DNA from: Augochlora pura
Taxonomy: Eukaryota; Arthropoda; Insecta; Hymenoptera; Halictidae
Assembly: GCF_028453695.1 (NCBI RefSeq)
Contig: NC_135782.1
Location: forward strand, 4,650,001-4,714,000
Length of the DNA stretch: 64,000 nucleotides
Direction of reading: 5' to 3'
The notes beneath the pieces are model-generated. The model saw only the letters and a program-made list of their open reading frames with translations. It was not told where the DNA came from and did not search any database. Positions within the stretch are counted from its first letter, which is position 1; each line of letters begins with the position of its first letter. The translations under genes and the position numbers were made by a program. Shown in pieces: positions 1 through 14,159 of this stretch.

Positions 1-118
1 TTATTATATTTATATATATTGTCAGTTTAAGAAAACAGTATATTCTTACTGTAAAAATTTCTTCTCTCAGTTTATCTAAAATATTTTTATTTATCCAAAA
101 CACACATGACTGTAATAA

Positions 119-319
119 TTATTAAATAGGAGGACATCATGTATATTTTGAAATATTATATTACAAATTTATTCTAGTAAAATTGCTGATTATTCAAAGT
201 AAAAATGAACGTAATTATTATTTAAAAGGAAGAACACATGTTTATTTTGAAATATTATATTAATGAATTCTAGTCAAATTGCTGATTATTCAAAGTAAAA
301 ACGTGTGTAATAATAATTG
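119..319. repeat. Two-copy 99-bp tandem duplication
   Basis: The stretch beginning GTATATTTTGAAATATTATA at 141 is repeated at 240 with few changes. Both copies continue through TGCTGATTATTCAAAGTAAAAA. A degenerate partial copy may precede it. Confidence 0.7.
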
Positions 320-2039
320 AAGAGAAAAGTGTATTTTTACTCCGAAAAATTCTTTTCCAATTTAGTTGTGCGTGTGGGTTCGATCACCGACGGGGCAAAA
401 ATTGCAAGTTTCACTGCCGCCGCGGCGAATTATGGCAGATCCTGAGGGGACACGCCCACTCAAAAATTTATCGGCCCCCGCCGAGCCTTATTCCCGTGGC
501 AACGCGTATTCCTATTGACGGCCGACTGTCTCCTCTCTCGCCAGAAATCTCTTTCTGTTAAAGGACACGCGATAGATTGCCCCGGGAAAGCCGCGATAAC
601 GTGTTCGCGTTCGCGTCCACTTCGCCCCTGACAAATGATCGTCTTCCTCCGCACACCGTTCCGCGCCGCTCTTCACCCCCCTCCCTCCCTGCCGAAGCTC
701 AATATTGTTGCTCTTTCCGCGTCTGTTAAGCAAAACTTTCCGAGGGAAATATTTTCAGCCGGCAACGAATCGAGGGGGGGAGGTCGACGGACCTCTTTTC
801 TATAACCGGACTGAATCAACCTATTTCGCCGCGATTGCCACGGTGATTAATTATTAGCCACCATGCGAGAACTTTGGCAAATGGATATTCGTACGACCCG
901 CTACCAAGTTGAGCTGTCAACTGTCACCTGTCGAGCGTTATTCTGCTGCAGCGGTATTCTCATTTCGTAAATAGTTTTCAAATACTATTTTTATTATATT
1001 AGTATTTATATTATTTTTATTACATTATTATTTGTATTATTTCAATTACATTATTATTTGTATTATTTGTATTATATTAATATTTATATTATTTTTATTA
1101 TAATCGTCTTCTTTTGCTTTCAACTTTCAAGTATAACTCTGCATATATCGCTTTATTTTTTAATCTTGTGCACTGGATTGGCAATTTTAAAGCACGATAT
1201 AAAAATTAAAAATTGCCACGTTATAATTGACAAATATGTTCGTCTTCCTAAATCTGTCTATATTTAATAAATAAAATAATAAAAATAGAACCTTGCCATG
1301 GAATAAAACCATTGGATTAAATAGAAACGAATTAGATATCTTCTTCTAAAGGAAAGGGTTGTATCCTTACCACAGCCTTCCACAATTAATTTTTTCCAAA
1401 AGCACAACACACGCTCCTCTTTCCCTTAAAACCATTTCGAACGCAGCATTCTTGTTCAGATCGCAACATTCGTTTCCCTTAATTCTTTGTCATGCATAAA
1501 CTCCGTGGATTTACACGGATCCTGTTTGCATGAATCTGCAATTCAGCTCCGCGGCCTCCGCGACTCCGTTCTTGGCGCGCGATGCCGTACGAAAACGCAG
1601 TCTCGCGGCCGCAAGAGTTCGCGGAAATAAAATTTCCATCGACAAATTCAATGGAGGAGCTGAACGAGGGTTAACAGAGAGAGAGGGATACCGTCTTCTA
1701 AATTCCGCGGCGGTACCAAGGCCCCCGCGCGCAACCCAGAAGGAATACACGTAGGTAGAGCACGGGACTGTCGAGGTTTCGGTATCATTCCGTAACATCG
1801 TTGCAAATCGTCCGCCTTTCAAGTCGAAACCGCCATCCCGACCACCCTTCCCCCACGGCGCGTGGAAGGAGGAGCGAGATTTCAAGCGCTTCACGGATGC
1901 TATCTCGGGAACCTCGAATGCCTGTCGCGCGATATTAGTTTCTCGATTCGAGAGACCGGCCGCGAAATAAGGGGTCGCCCGGAGGAAAAAGGAAAACGGG
2001 AAAAAGGGAAAAAAAGCGAGGGCGCGGCGCGGGACGAAA
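320..2039. other. No gene seen: GC-rich block, AT-rich block, GC-rich block
   Basis: GC-rich non-repetitive DNA at 360-960, AT-rich TATTATTTGTATTA-type simple sequence at 975-1105, then a GC-rich block at 1500-2039. No coding signature or RNA gene is recognised. Confidence 0.5.
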
Positions 2040-2460
2040 ACGGGGAGGGTGAAGCCGGGGGTACGGAGGGCGAAGAAGAGAGATAGAGGAGGGCGAAGGA
2101 TGGAGATAAAAGAGGGCGAGGAAGAGGGACAGAAGAGGGTGAACAAAAGAGACAGAAACGGTGAACAAAAGAGACAGAAACGGTGAAGAAGAGAGACAGG
2201 AGTTGGTAAAGAAAAGAGACGACAGAGTTTGAAAGACAGAGACAGAAGAGGTGAAGAAAAGAGACAGAGAAGGTAAAGAAAGGAGACAAAAGAGGGTGAA
2301 GGGCAGAGATAGAAAACGTAAAGAACAGAGATAGAGAACGTAAGGAAAAGAGACAAAATAGTTAGACTAACAGAGACAGAAAAGGTAAAGAGCAGACCCA
2401 GAGAGAGTGAAGAACAGCAACACAGAGGGTGAAGAACAAAGACAGCGAACAACGAATAAG
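2040..2460. repeat. Purine-rich minisatellite (about 22-bp AGAGACAGAAGAGGTGAAGA units)
   Basis: Degenerate tandem units of roughly 20-23 bases, all purine-rich on the plus strand, cover about 420 bases. Because the opposite strand is pyrimidine-rich it is nearly free of stop codons, giving a long Ser/Leu/Phe-rich open frame that should not be taken for a gene. Confidence 0.8.
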
Positions 2461-3088
2461 AGAGACAGCATACACCGGCAAGGGGAGGGAAATGAAAGGG
2501 GCGGCCGATGGAAGGAAAACGGAATCTCCTGTTACGTCGAGTTTAAGATAGGGCGGACCTTTCATCCGCAAAAATGCCCCGCGGGACCCGCGTCAACGTC
2601 CTGCGAGAGAGAACTCTCTCCGAGCAACCACCCTCCCCCTCCCCCTACCACGAACTCTGCCACCCTCGTTTCTCGGCCCTGCGAGCACTCGGACAGCCCG
2701 AACGACGACAAGGAGCTCTCTCTGACTAGACGTCACTCAGATTCCAACTTCCCTCCATTCTTCTGGCCCCGGCCATGATTTATGGTCCCGTTAATGCAAC
2801 CTACCGCAAGAATTCGTCCGATGTTACGCGGCCCGGATTAACCGGTCAACTTTCCCAATATCGAGGAATCGCTGGTGCATGCTTTACGACGGGTAGTTTT
2901 ACACGCTGCTACTTTTACATGCCTGCGAGTTTTAGTTCCGTTGCACAGACGTAGGACAGTGGTAAAGGGTGGACAATTGCTGTGTCAAGGTTTGTTTTAG
3001 GATATGATTGATTTTATATTTATCGAGTATATTGCATTTTTCATTTTTGTTTTTGTTATTGCTTTGAGTGTATTTTATTCCGTTTAGC

Positions 3089-3247
3089 TGTATTTTTTTT
3101 ACTATATTTTATTGCGTTCTGCTATATTTTTTAAATATATTTTATTGCGTTCTGCTATATTTTTTAAATATATTTTATTGCGTTCTGCTATATTTTTTTA
3201 CTATATTTTATTGCGTTCCGCTATATTTTTTAAATATATTTTATTGC
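3089..3247. repeat. 33-bp AT-rich minisatellite, about 4.5 copies
   Basis: Unit CTATATTTTTTAAATATATTTTATTGCGTTCTG. One interval carries a TTTTTACTATA variant and one a GTTCCG variant. The unit length is divisible by three, so frames stay open across it. Confidence 0.85.
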
Positions 3248-6200
3248 GAGGGAAATCAGAAACGCGTCTTTTTATTACGTTGCAGTTTTCTTACTTTTGT
3301 CGTCTTCATTTAATTCAATTTATTTATTTTAATTCATAGAATTTTTGGTTTTTACAATGGAAGCGATCAGGATATTTTCTATTGTTTTTAAATGCAATAT
3401 GTGTACGAAACGTCTGTTGAAAGCCAGTAGCACGCCAAACAGCTGCGAACAGTCCTGCTCGAAAGTAGCACGCAACTTTTAATTAACCCCTTGTTCACGG
3501 TAAACCCATCACAGCGCCATGTTGCGTTCATATAGCTATACGACGATGTTAACGCGATTATGGCACAAATATGTTTAGGAGATCACTTACACCTATTGTA
3601 ATTATTACTAGGATCCGTTCTAAAAACAAACCTTCACAGAAAGTTGTTAAAATATACTTCAGTCTATAGGCTGCTAATTGAACAGCTGCAAAAATTCCAT
3701 AAAAATTAAATAACGATTCCTATTGATCGCGAATTTAAATTTAATTTCAGTTTAATTCTTGAATTTATTTTAAGGCAATAATTCCATAAAATATAAAATT
3801 ATAAAGAGTTCGAGATAATTATACAGATTAAGTAATTTTTAAGGAAAGACTATACAAGTTAACACACAAGTTAAGTCAATAAATATTATTAATAATTATT
3901 TGAGAAACGTACGATTATCAATACGCCGGCGCAAAAATATCGAGAAACTACCGCATTTACCGGCGTGAACGAGTAAAGTCGGGCAAAAGTTGCTTACTTG
4001 AGGGACCATAAAATTTTTTGGCGTTAGCCGGCCTCCGCCGAGTGGCTCGCTCTTAACGAATAAAGCCGCCACCCCGCCGGCGAAAGGTCCGCGTATAAAT
4101 TACCATGCGGCCACGCGGAAGTAACGAAAAACCCAGACGAATTCTTTTTCCGCGGGCACGGCGGCTGTGTGCGGCTTGTATAAATAAATTGCTTGGTGCG
4201 CCGTCGCGCGTGTGTTTCTGATACGCGGACGTCGCGCGGGCAAGTTGAACCTAAAACGCGCGGATTCAGGCGATTTCGACGGTTCCGCGGAGGGAGGTGA
4301 AGGAGGAGGTGGAGGGGAGGGGTGGAGGAGAGGCCGTTCTACCCGCGAAAGCGGAAACGCCTCGCGCTCCTTTCGCTATTTATGAAACTCCTAGTCGAAT
4401 GAATTCCCCGCTTCCGACCGATTTAATTCTTGTTTGCTAAATTATCTCGGCGGCGGCGGCGGCGACGGCCCCCGCGGAATAGGGTCTGCAAATTGAACGA
4501 AACTTTGCTTTTGGAGGACCGCCGTTTTGCGGAGCGCCCGTTTCCGCCGACTGTTTCCAATTAGGTCGTGTACACGGAGCAACCGGCGATTCTTACCACT
4601 CGTATCTCATCTTCTTATAGTCGTTACGGAGTCCGCTTCATTCGCATAATGTCCGTTCTCTTGTTTCAGCGACGCCTCCGCCGCACGTACGTACGGTGAA
4701 CAGTAATTCTTGGCTGATTCTTAAAATTAATTTTTGGTAAAATGCATTTAAATATTATCGAGACATTCGAGATACTGAAAAAGTCAATTACCAATCACTG
4801 TGACTATAATTATAGTAATTAAATTCCTATAGTAAGCTAAATTGAAAATTCCTCGCTACTTGCAAGATAGGACAGTATTTTACTATAATCAAAAATACTT
4901 TCTCGATTATCCTAAATTTACTATAAATCGATTACAAGTACTACAATATTTACTGCAAATTTTCAAATAGATCATCTCTATAATTCTTTCTAATTTTAAT
5001 AAAATTATTTGGCAGTATTATATGGCATTTATGACGTCAATTAACTGCCATTTAAGAAACTAATTCTCGCGCCCCAGGATGCTAGCAAGCAATGACAACA
5101 AGCAATGATAGCAACATGATTTTACACCGCCGCAGGAGAAGCAAGAACGCGGGATACAAGATAGATCCGTTAAGGCGAATAGATTATTTAGTGCGGAGCC
5201 CGAACGAATTGTTCTCGGCCAGCTCCGAATAAATACAACTCCGTGCAATAAAAGCTTAAGCGACTAAGCTAATGTTATTGAGATGAAGCTGAAAGCCGGG
5301 GTGGGCGTGTTGGGGATCCTCGACAAGGAACTGCAATGCCGCCCACTTCGCCGGAAATTTAGCTTTGTTCGTTTCCTTCCCTTTGAAAAATACACCGTCG
5401 CAAATCCAATTGCGGTCATGCCGCGCAACGGCCTCGGATTATACTAACTGCGAGCTGATTAATTGTCCTGGAAGATCTTCCTACTTTTTAGCTATGCCTC
5501 GGTTGCACTGGAAAAAAATGCAACGTTCTCGTCCTCCATCTTTTCTTTTTATTAATGTATTTATTTGAAATTTAGAACCGTGAAGTAAACGAAGATTCTT
5601 CTGCTAAAATATATAACAAAATTCGCAGGTTTTCTGTTTTAAGTAAAAGTACCATAAGTAATTCTATTTCTCGATAATTGTACAATGTGTTATTTTATAA
5701 AAATAGTAATACTGAATTCAAGTAAACCTTTGACCAGTTTTATTATAATATATGCTGGAATCTAATGATTTATTCAAGCATTTGTCGTGAAAGAATTTTC
5801 GCAAGTTCAACAATTTTCAAATAAAAAGTATGAGGCCATAGTGAGAGTTTAGTCTATGAATTTTAAATATAAAGAAATAGTTTTCTAAAGAGTACTTATT
5901 GCCTCTAAAAAATTTATTTATTGGTCTAAAAACTTCTACATATAAAGCGACAAATTTCTAAATAAAAAGAGGCTACTTTTTAAATAGTAATATTGAGAAA
6001 ATATACGATAAAAATATACAGAAATTATACGTTATAAAGGGAATGTCCGACAGTCTAAAAATTGTTGATCCAGCGATCCCCGCCGATGACATAATCCGCG
6101 GAGGCCCGCGGCGGATAATCGTCGCCGGGAGGAAGTCCGCGTCGATTCTTTTTATGGCCGTGGCCGATCCGAGATTCGAAAGCCCCGGCGAGCGACGAAT

Positions 6201-8922
6201 GCGAATCGGCGTGGCAGCATGGAAAAGGAAATCGGCTGGCGATCGGTTTATTATTCAAGACACGGGGCCCGGACGTTCCTTCCTTCAGTAGCATTCCACG
6301 ATACGACAGGCGATGCCACAGTCGAAGACAGCGCCTCATCCGAGGCGAGCGTGCGAGATGGCCGCCTCCGCGCCGGAAGTCGCGCGAGCGTACCTCGCGC
6401 CCAGTCCTCCAACCTTCGTTTAATCGGCCCAACAAAAATTCCTGTTCGTCGGAGACCCGAGGAGTCCAGATCGCGAAGTTCAACGTCTTCGGAACCGCGC
6501 AGGTAAATTTTATTTTCACTACAGGGCTTCTTCGAGCCGGGAGAAACTTTCGATGATATTTCTCGAACTCGACTTCGACGATCGGAAGATCGATATTCTG
6601 TTTTTCTTTGATTCGTTTCCGTAGGTTGGTTTATAGACGATTGTTTCAACGTGCTCCCGCGAGATTTGATGGTACTCGGTTTGCCGGGGTTTATATCGAG
6701 GAATGGCTGCCTTGTACGTGTCGTGTCCATTCTTGAATAGAAAGTATGCTTCGTGGACGATCATTGAAAATAATCGTTTGCGCGTGAGATTGAATTGGAT
6801 AGTCGGAATACTAATTTGAGAGACTATTTTATTAATTTGAAAATGTTGCTGCTATATTATCGAGGTGGTAGAAACTCAATAATATAAATACTCAATATAT
6901 AGAAACTCAACTTGCTGTACTTTGACGAGTCTATCTCGTTACGAAGTATTCCAGTCATAATATATTTAAAGTTAGATTTAAATTAAATTGTGGTCTTTTA
7001 TGCGAAATAAAAATTTGTTGCATCAATTGCAAGGCAAATAAACCAATTATAATTTTCTTTTCCTTTTAATAATTCTAATAAGTCGAAATTCGTACACCAA
7101 TGTTCTTAATTTCTTTTAATTTTCTCTCTATATTGAGTTTGACCCACTCAGTTTTGTCATACATGAATAAAATAATAATTATTGTCTAATCAATATATAA
7201 ATATTCAAGTAAATATAGGCACGCTGTAAATATAAATTATTTTCATTTCTAATAAAGAATTTAAAAAGAATTTAAAAAGAATTTGAAAAGAATTGAAAAA
7301 GAATTTAAGAAGAATATTACAGCAACTATCCCTCTCAAAATGCCACAAAGTTACGAAACTACCGTAGCCAAAATGGTTCAGTCTCGGAAGCGGTCGGATT
7401 TCTGACCGAAACCCGTTCTTAAGATAATACTTTATAGAGACATAAGGCGAAACGATTTTCCGATAACGATGCAGAAGGCGATTCCTATTTCGAGTCGTCC
7501 CCAAGGCGATCGTGTCCGTTTAGTCGGTCTCTCCATCCCCGGCTTTTCATTTAACGAAACACGGTCTCTTATTTGTCAGCCCGGCGAGCAAATTGCACTC
7601 TACGGCGATGACCCACCGTGAATTAATCAATAAATACGCGGGGGCCAGTCCGTTAACCACCGGTAGTAGTAGAGCTTTGCTCGTAAACGATGTCTGCTGA
7701 CGCGAGCCCCGCGGCCGCCATGTTCCACGGTGTGTCTATGCGCTCTCGGCCCGGGCACTCTCGCTCCCCATAAACTGATCATAATTCCTGCACAGCCCGG
7801 TTAATGTATAATGCATCCAACCCGGCCAGTCGTTAACGTTTCTTTCGCGCTGGGAACCCGACGCTGGGAAAATTCTTCGTCTCGGCGATGAAGACATTTT
7901 TCAAACGATTCCGCGTTCCTGCTCGAAAAATTCTAGCGTCGCAAATTTCGAATTTTACGAAGTCTATTAATAGTTTTTTATAGAGCTGGACGGATTCGAT
8001 TATTATTAAAGGTAAGGTTTAGCTGTATTTAACGCTGCCGTGTTACTCATCTTATCAAATTTATTTAGGGTTTAAGAAATATACAGAAAATGTAATTAAT
8101 ATGATTTAACTTGTCGATTTTCATTTATTTAAGTAAAATTTATGCTTCAATTTTATTCGATTTTTGAGGTAGTCGGTGTGTTGGTTACAGCGTTAGGTTT
8201 TCGATAATTTTGCAAAGTACATTTTGGAAAATATTTTTGGCTCTTCGTCATTCAATATTATCTAGAAAACCTCACTTTTTACATCTTTTTCAAATGTAAA
8301 ATTTTTCTCTTGAATCACTTGCAGCTTTAGAAAAATATTAAAACCGTAAATAGCAACGCTCTGAATATCTTTCTACAAAACATAAAGTACAGTATGATCC
8401 AAAGTGAAGCATCCTCTTTGCTTAAGATCATCCAAACATTTTTCCCCGGCTTTTCCTTCTCCCCCAAATTCATCCATTACCTTCTGTCTCCCTTCGCCAC
8501 TCATTCCCCCCCGGATTTTCTCCAGTATTTTTCGACTCCCCGAAATTCACCATTTATTCGTCCCCGAATTTCTCCGGTATTCCCCGAATCTCCGTGCCAC
8601 AGATTCTCCCCTAAATTTCACCACTCGCTTCAAACTCGCCCCTAAAATTGTCCACCGGCTTTCGAGCGTTGCCTGAACTTCGCCGAAATTTCTTTTCCAC
8701 AGAGGAAGCTGCTCGAGGCCGGTCCAGCCGCGCAACAGGAAGCCGAGGCAGGGGATGAAACCGGCAACGACGCGATTTATCGTCCATTCGGCGGATCGTT
8801 GCTGGTCGGCGCGCTCGTCATAAAACCGACGAACACCGACGCGGCATCTAGGATAAAAAAAAAGGGAGAGAATACGTGTCTTGGAAGTTGGCGAACGACC
8901 GATAGCGATTCGATCGCCGTCG
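3248..8922. other. No gene seen: alternating AT-rich and GC-rich non-coding DNA
   Basis: GC-rich, CpG-rich blocks at about 3925-4700 (with a GA-rich GGAGGTGGAGG run near 4295-4335), 6040-6540, 7490-7880 and 8430-8880, separated by AT-rich DNA. A short AAGAATTTAAAA tandem lies at 7255-7315. No RNA gene or conserved coding motif is recognised. Confidence 0.5.
4179..4186 (+). promoter_or_regulatory. TATA-like box TATAAATA in a GC-rich island
   Basis: TATAAATA at 4179-4186 sits between GCGGCTTG and a GC-rich run (GCGCCGTCGCGCG). A weaker TATAAAT occurs upstream near 4095. No gene is seen on either side. Confidence 0.13.
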
Positions 8923-8968
8923 CAGAGAAAGAGAGAGAGAGATAGAGAGAGAGAGAGAGCGAGAGAGA
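8923..8968. repeat. GA microsatellite
   Basis: GAGAGA run with single-base interruptions. It is a potential GAGA-factor site, but such runs are common throughout this window. Confidence 0.9.
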
Positions 8969-11900
8969 ATAGCTGTCGACGAGCGAAGACGTATTACACG
9001 TGAGTAGAGGACGACAGCCAGAAACGTCGTCCGAGTGTCGTATGACTGCCGCGATGATGTTACACGCCGCTCCGAACGACGAGCCGGCGATTTATCGACT
9101 CGGCTCCGCTCTCCTCGCCCTTATCGGCCGGCGGACCGTGCTCCGGCCGTCCGTTTCACCAGGTTTTTCGCGACGCGACCGGCGGCAAATTTGTAGCGAT
9201 TAACGCGGGAGCTGCCCCGTCCCGTTTTCGAGCTTCCCGCGCGAGATTACGTTTCTATTACACGCGCGGAAACTGCCGCGGAATAAATCCGTCGTCGCCG
9301 GAACATTTCGAATATCCCCGGTAACTATGCGTCCTTGTAAATCGCGGATTTTCCGCTGACAGGAAGACGACGCTCTTTACGAGAGATTCGCCGGGACTCT
9401 TTCTTTCACGTCGGGATATACTTCTCTTGGGTTCGCTTGACCTAATTAGCTCTTTTATTGCCGACGATTCTGTTCGACGGATTCTGCGGAACCGGCAGAA
9501 GCAGTCGTCGAGCTGTAAAGTTCGTCGTAAAGATTATCCTTGCGACGGTACTTTAATTTTTCCGTCTAGACTCGCGAGATCGTCTTTCGAAGAAGATTCA
9601 TTCGAAAATTGGAAAAGTATCTCTAAACAGAAAAAATTCTTAAACAGAATAAATTTACTTAGTATACATACTTAGATAAATAGCTATTTCCCTCGATAAG
9701 TAAAAGATTAGCATTACAGAGTACAAGAAGCAAGTATTTTATATACAAAAATACCAGAGATTTATTTATTCAGATTTCTAGAGACTCTTATTACATCCTC
9801 AATGAAACAGATTTAGTCTTCGCAATATCAAAATATTTATTTAAAAAATTTGAATCAGACAAATAGAACGCAGTCGTAACATGACAGAAATCTCTGCTAC
9901 ACGGCATTAGACACGGCGTTCCAGGCAGAAAAAGGTGGCCGCGTATGCCAGGTCGGAATCAAACAGCCCGGCACCTCAGATCCGATTTTAATCTAGCCGA
10001 AAATTTGGCTGCGCGGCGGCGTGCACGATTCTCAAGCCCCCGCAACCAGTCGGTTTTTGCCGGGTACGTGACCGTTTCCATTCCCCAGTTCGGTTTCTCT
10101 ATTTTTACTCCGGCGGCCGGCTTGGAACAAAGACAGGGTCCCGGGGTAGGTACAACCGAGTTTCGCCACCCCCCATCACTCTCGCCGTAGACACGTTTTC
10201 TCTCCATTCTTCGTTTTCCCTCCGCGCTCGGTGTCAGGCTCCTCCGCGCGCGGCTTCAGGAGCGCGGAGAGACGATCAATACGTCGCTCCAGAACGGAGA
10301 GAAGGAACGGAAGCTACGTCATTGGGAGAGAGAGCCCCTGCTCGTCGGCTGCGGCGACGGGGCGAGCCGCGAAGGGGAGGGGGTTGGCAGTCGCCGGATG
10401 ACGACGAGGACCCGCCGAGAACAGCGGCGAAGGGAGGGGGGGGAGAGGACTGGCCGAGGGAAAACGGAGGTTTTCCAGCCGATTCCTCGAGGAGAGGCCG
10501 AGAGCGCGGCCCTGGCTCTCGCAACCCCCGGCAGATATGCCCCGGCTATGAGCGCGAAAAGATGATGAGACGAAGGGTGGCCCCTGGCTTTTACCCTCTC
10601 TCTTTCGCCCGTGATCCAGTTGACAGGGATCCCGGGGCCGAGGCCGCACGATCCCGCCCGAATGGAAACGGTGCCAGGGCTGTAGCCACCGGCGACCCTG
10701 TACCAGCTGAGCTACCGCCGAGTTTTCCTACCCCCTCGACTGTTTTCTTCCACGATTTCCGACGCTCTTTCCTTTTATTTTTCTACCTTTATTGCCGCCG
10801 CTACTCGAGACTAGGTCTTTAACGCCGCCGTCGAATCTTTTATTTTCGAACCGTTCGGGCGCGATGCTTTCTTTAAACTCTGCCGATCTTGGGGCGCTGT
10901 TTCTCTATTTTTATTTAATCGTACAGGAAGTATTTAATACTCGTCCGACGCTTTGAAATAATTTCTTGAGCAACGCAGTTGGAATTAATAAAATATAATA
11001 AACGTTTGTGGATTTTGTTATAGCTTCGTAGAAGATTAACGTGGCGAAGGTAGAGATTATTAAAATTAGTGGAATCTTTATAGTCATCTGAAATAGTAGA
11101 TACTTTGAGTGAAAATGTACCTTTATAGAACTAAAATATTTTATTATAGAATCACTGAAATCCTTAATTTCGTAATTATTTGCGTTCGAGGAGTTTACGG
11201 CGGCGATTAATGTAGAATAATTTCCAGACTAGTGATTCGGGACCTAGTAAAACGAAAGTTTACCCCTATCGACCCTACATTAAAAATTCTGCTATTCGCT
11301 CGATCAGAACTTTCCCCGGCGGCAATAGCGTAACGCGAATAATTTATTACGCGATCCGGGTAACAGGTAACCCGACGTGTTACCCAGAAGAGAGGGATAA
11401 CACCCGGGGGTTAAAGCGAACTTTCCCAGCGGCTAGAAAGTCACCGTTTGCACAGGGATGAGACACCGTGGGGGCACCGCGGTGTTTAGCAATCGCATTA
11501 ACACCACTCTCTGCTTAGACATGCAAGCGACAAGCCATCGCTTCTTAAACACATGCCCGCATGAATCCAGTTCTCCCTTCGCGGCGCGCCGGCGAGGGCG
11601 TAAATAATGCATGAATTCGCGCGCGAGAATTTCATAAGAAGAATTCCGGATACCTAATCACTACCTCCCCATCGGCGTTACATAATACATAAGGCAACGC
11701 CGTGCTGCCAGCCAGTTCTTAATTGCGAGGCCGGTATTCGGAGTCGAAAACGAAGAAACAACGAAATGCAAACGATACCGTCGCCCTCCCTTCCCCCCCA
11801 TGCACGACAAACCTACATCCGCCATTTTTGCATCGGCATTTTATCCGGCGTGATGGCAATCGGTATAACCGGGTGCAGCGTCTTGTGGATCCGCTTCCGG

Positions 11901-13845
11901 CTAGATGTACAAATTATGATTATTCATATTCGTTCACGTGCTCTTTCATGTTTCTCGGTTGTTGCGATGCTAATTATTTGATATTTAATTCTGTAGTTGA
12001 TTTGTTAAGGGAGATACTGGATGGAATTTACTGGGTATGTATGTCTCGTTTGTTGTGGGTTAAAATAGTGTATTCTTGGTGTGAGTGGATCATGGTGGTT
12101 GGTAGAGGCTACTGATTAGGTGGACAATTAGGTGTCTTTAGTTTTCGATGTCCAGTTCAGTTTTTTGTTCTAGTAAGACTTTCAATTCAGCTGTTTTTAA
12201 ACCTAGTTGGATTTCTAGTTCAGCTTTTCTGTTCTAGAGTTCTTTAGATTTTAGAGCACTTCCATTGTTTTAGACTAATTTAGACATTTCGTTCAACCCT
12301 CTGGTTCAGGACTTCTAGAGCCCTTTAAATAATTGAGCTAATCTTTTATATTCTAGAGCTCTTCAGATCTCTAATTCATCTATCTTATTCCATACCTCTT
12401 CAGATCTCTAATTCTACCACCTTCCCAGTCACCTTTACCTTCCTCGTTCTCCACTTCTTCGCACCCTTCACCCCATCTTTCTCGTACCATCCTCTTACCG
12501 TCAGTTCTCGAAGCCTCTCCGCCGTCAAACTAGAATACACTTGGCCGAATAGTCGCAATTTGCATGCCCGTCCATCGACGTGCAACCTCATACCGCTACT
12601 CCTTAAGCAGTCTCCGTCCAAGACGACTACGAAACAGTCCCTCGTTCCATTCCTCTCTACCCCAAGACAGAAGACGAAGGAAGCGTCTCCGCTCGAATCG
12701 TCTGCGAAACATACAGACAGAGTAGATACATATCCATGGCTCGTCGTTCGGGCTTCGCGTCGCAACCTCTCGCCGTAACGTCTTCTCAGCGGTACCCTTT
12801 CGAGCCAGCCGGAAGGAATACTCCTGATTCCTGAACCTCTATTTGCCCCACGGCCGGCAAACTTCCTACGCGTCTACGTATTCCCATCAGGTTCCGCGTG
12901 GGAAAGCTCTCATTGCCCCCCACCCTCTCTGTTCCAGGGTGGGAAATTAAGGTGCTCCCCCCTCTCCCCAGCTACCGTCCGAGAATCGAGAGCGTCGATT
13001 CCAGTTTCGGAGACTCTGCAGGAACCCGAAATTTCCAGGCGCTCTATCCGCTAATCCGGGCGAGCGGCATTAGGACGCGTGCGTCGCCAGGCCATGGAAT
13101 AATGTGTTATCAATACTCATTTCGAAGGGGATGCTGCCGTGGCGGCGCAGAAGAACGCCGCGGGGCCACCGCTCGCTCGGTTGATACGCTCCTGTGCGGT
13201 GGCATCCCCCTGGCCCGTGACGGTGGTGGAGTGGGGGGGAGCGCGGGGGTTGCGCGCGGTCCAATCATCGCAGAATCCGAGGGATGCCCCTGGGTTCGGC
13301 CGGGCAGCCGTGGGAGAGACGCCCCACGACTCGAGGATTCGCGCTTGTCGCCGTACGCCTTCTCTCCGCCACCGGGTCCGAAAAGGACAGTCGGCCGGCG
13401 CGACGCGTTTCGTTTCGCAAGGGCGTTGGCCCGCTTGCTCGCTTCGGCTGTCGCGGCTCTTCTTTCCGCGTATTTCGCCGCGTTCCCGCGGATTTTACGC
13501 TCACGACGGTCCTGTGCGGCTAGTGGGAAACGGAGAGCGCACCAGTGACAACACGCAGAGCCGGAGAAAACGGGACCTGGTCGTCGCGCGAGTCCAGGCA
13601 GGCTGCGCATGTATACACGCACCAGCCACGCGGCGTGTCCTCTGACGATGATCGTGAGTTCACGCATGATTTTTCATTGTCCTCGGTACGCTATGAGATC
13701 TGTCGTGCATGAACCCGGAGCCGATCCTCGTCCCGCATGTTCTCGATACTCTGTTAATCTCGTGCGCGCGGGCCTGTTTGCTATGTGTACGTTGTGTGTC
13801 CTCGCGGTGGATGGATGCTGCGAGCAGTCTAAAGTTGGCGTCCGG
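8969..13845. other. No gene seen: mostly GC-rich non-coding DNA
   Basis: GC-rich at 8970-9600, 9900-10860, 11300-11900 and 12540-13845; AT-rich between. The block at 12120-12420 has repeated TCTAGAGCTCTTTAGATT-like phrases (TTCTAG/TTTAGA words) that suggest a decayed repeat. A tRNA A-box look-alike occurs near 10708-10722 on the minus strand without a matching B-box. Confidence 0.5.
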
Positions 13846-13945
13846 NNNNNNNNNNNNNNNNNNNNNNNNNNNNNNNNNNNNNNNNNNNNNNNNNNNNNNN
13901 NNNNNNNNNNNNNNNNNNNNNNNNNNNNNNNNNNNNNNNNNNNNN
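13846..13945. other. Assembly gap (100 N)
   Basis: Exactly 100 N, presumably of unknown true size. Flanks are GC-rich, with a GA repeat 180 bases to the right. Confidence 0.98.
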
Positions 13946-14122
13946 TCATCCCCCAAGTCGACGATAGGCGGGGCCACGGTGAGCAAACTTGCGAAAAATA
14001 ATTCACCGGCGCGGAACAGCGCACCCTTCGACAGTTTGGCCATCGTTGGACGAAGGTGGACCAAGAGAATCAAACGCGGGAGGTGGAGGATGAGAAAGAG
14101 CAGCAAAGAGAAAAAGAGAGCG

Positions 14123-14159
<37 letters not shown>

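Noticed and set aside
1511..2452. 313-codon Ser/Leu/Phe-rich minus-strand frame
   Set aside because: Most of it lies on the purine-rich minisatellite and adjoining GA-rich DNA, where stop codons are rare.
3089..3313. Plus-strand Phe/Tyr/Cys-rich frames of 75-81 codons
   Set aside because: Produced by the 33-bp repeat, whose period is divisible by three.
10640..10730. tRNA-like A-box (GTAGCTCAGCTGGTA) on the minus strand
   Set aside because: No B-box (GGTTCGANNCC) at the right distance, no pairing D-stem or acceptor stem. Chance match or very decayed remnant.
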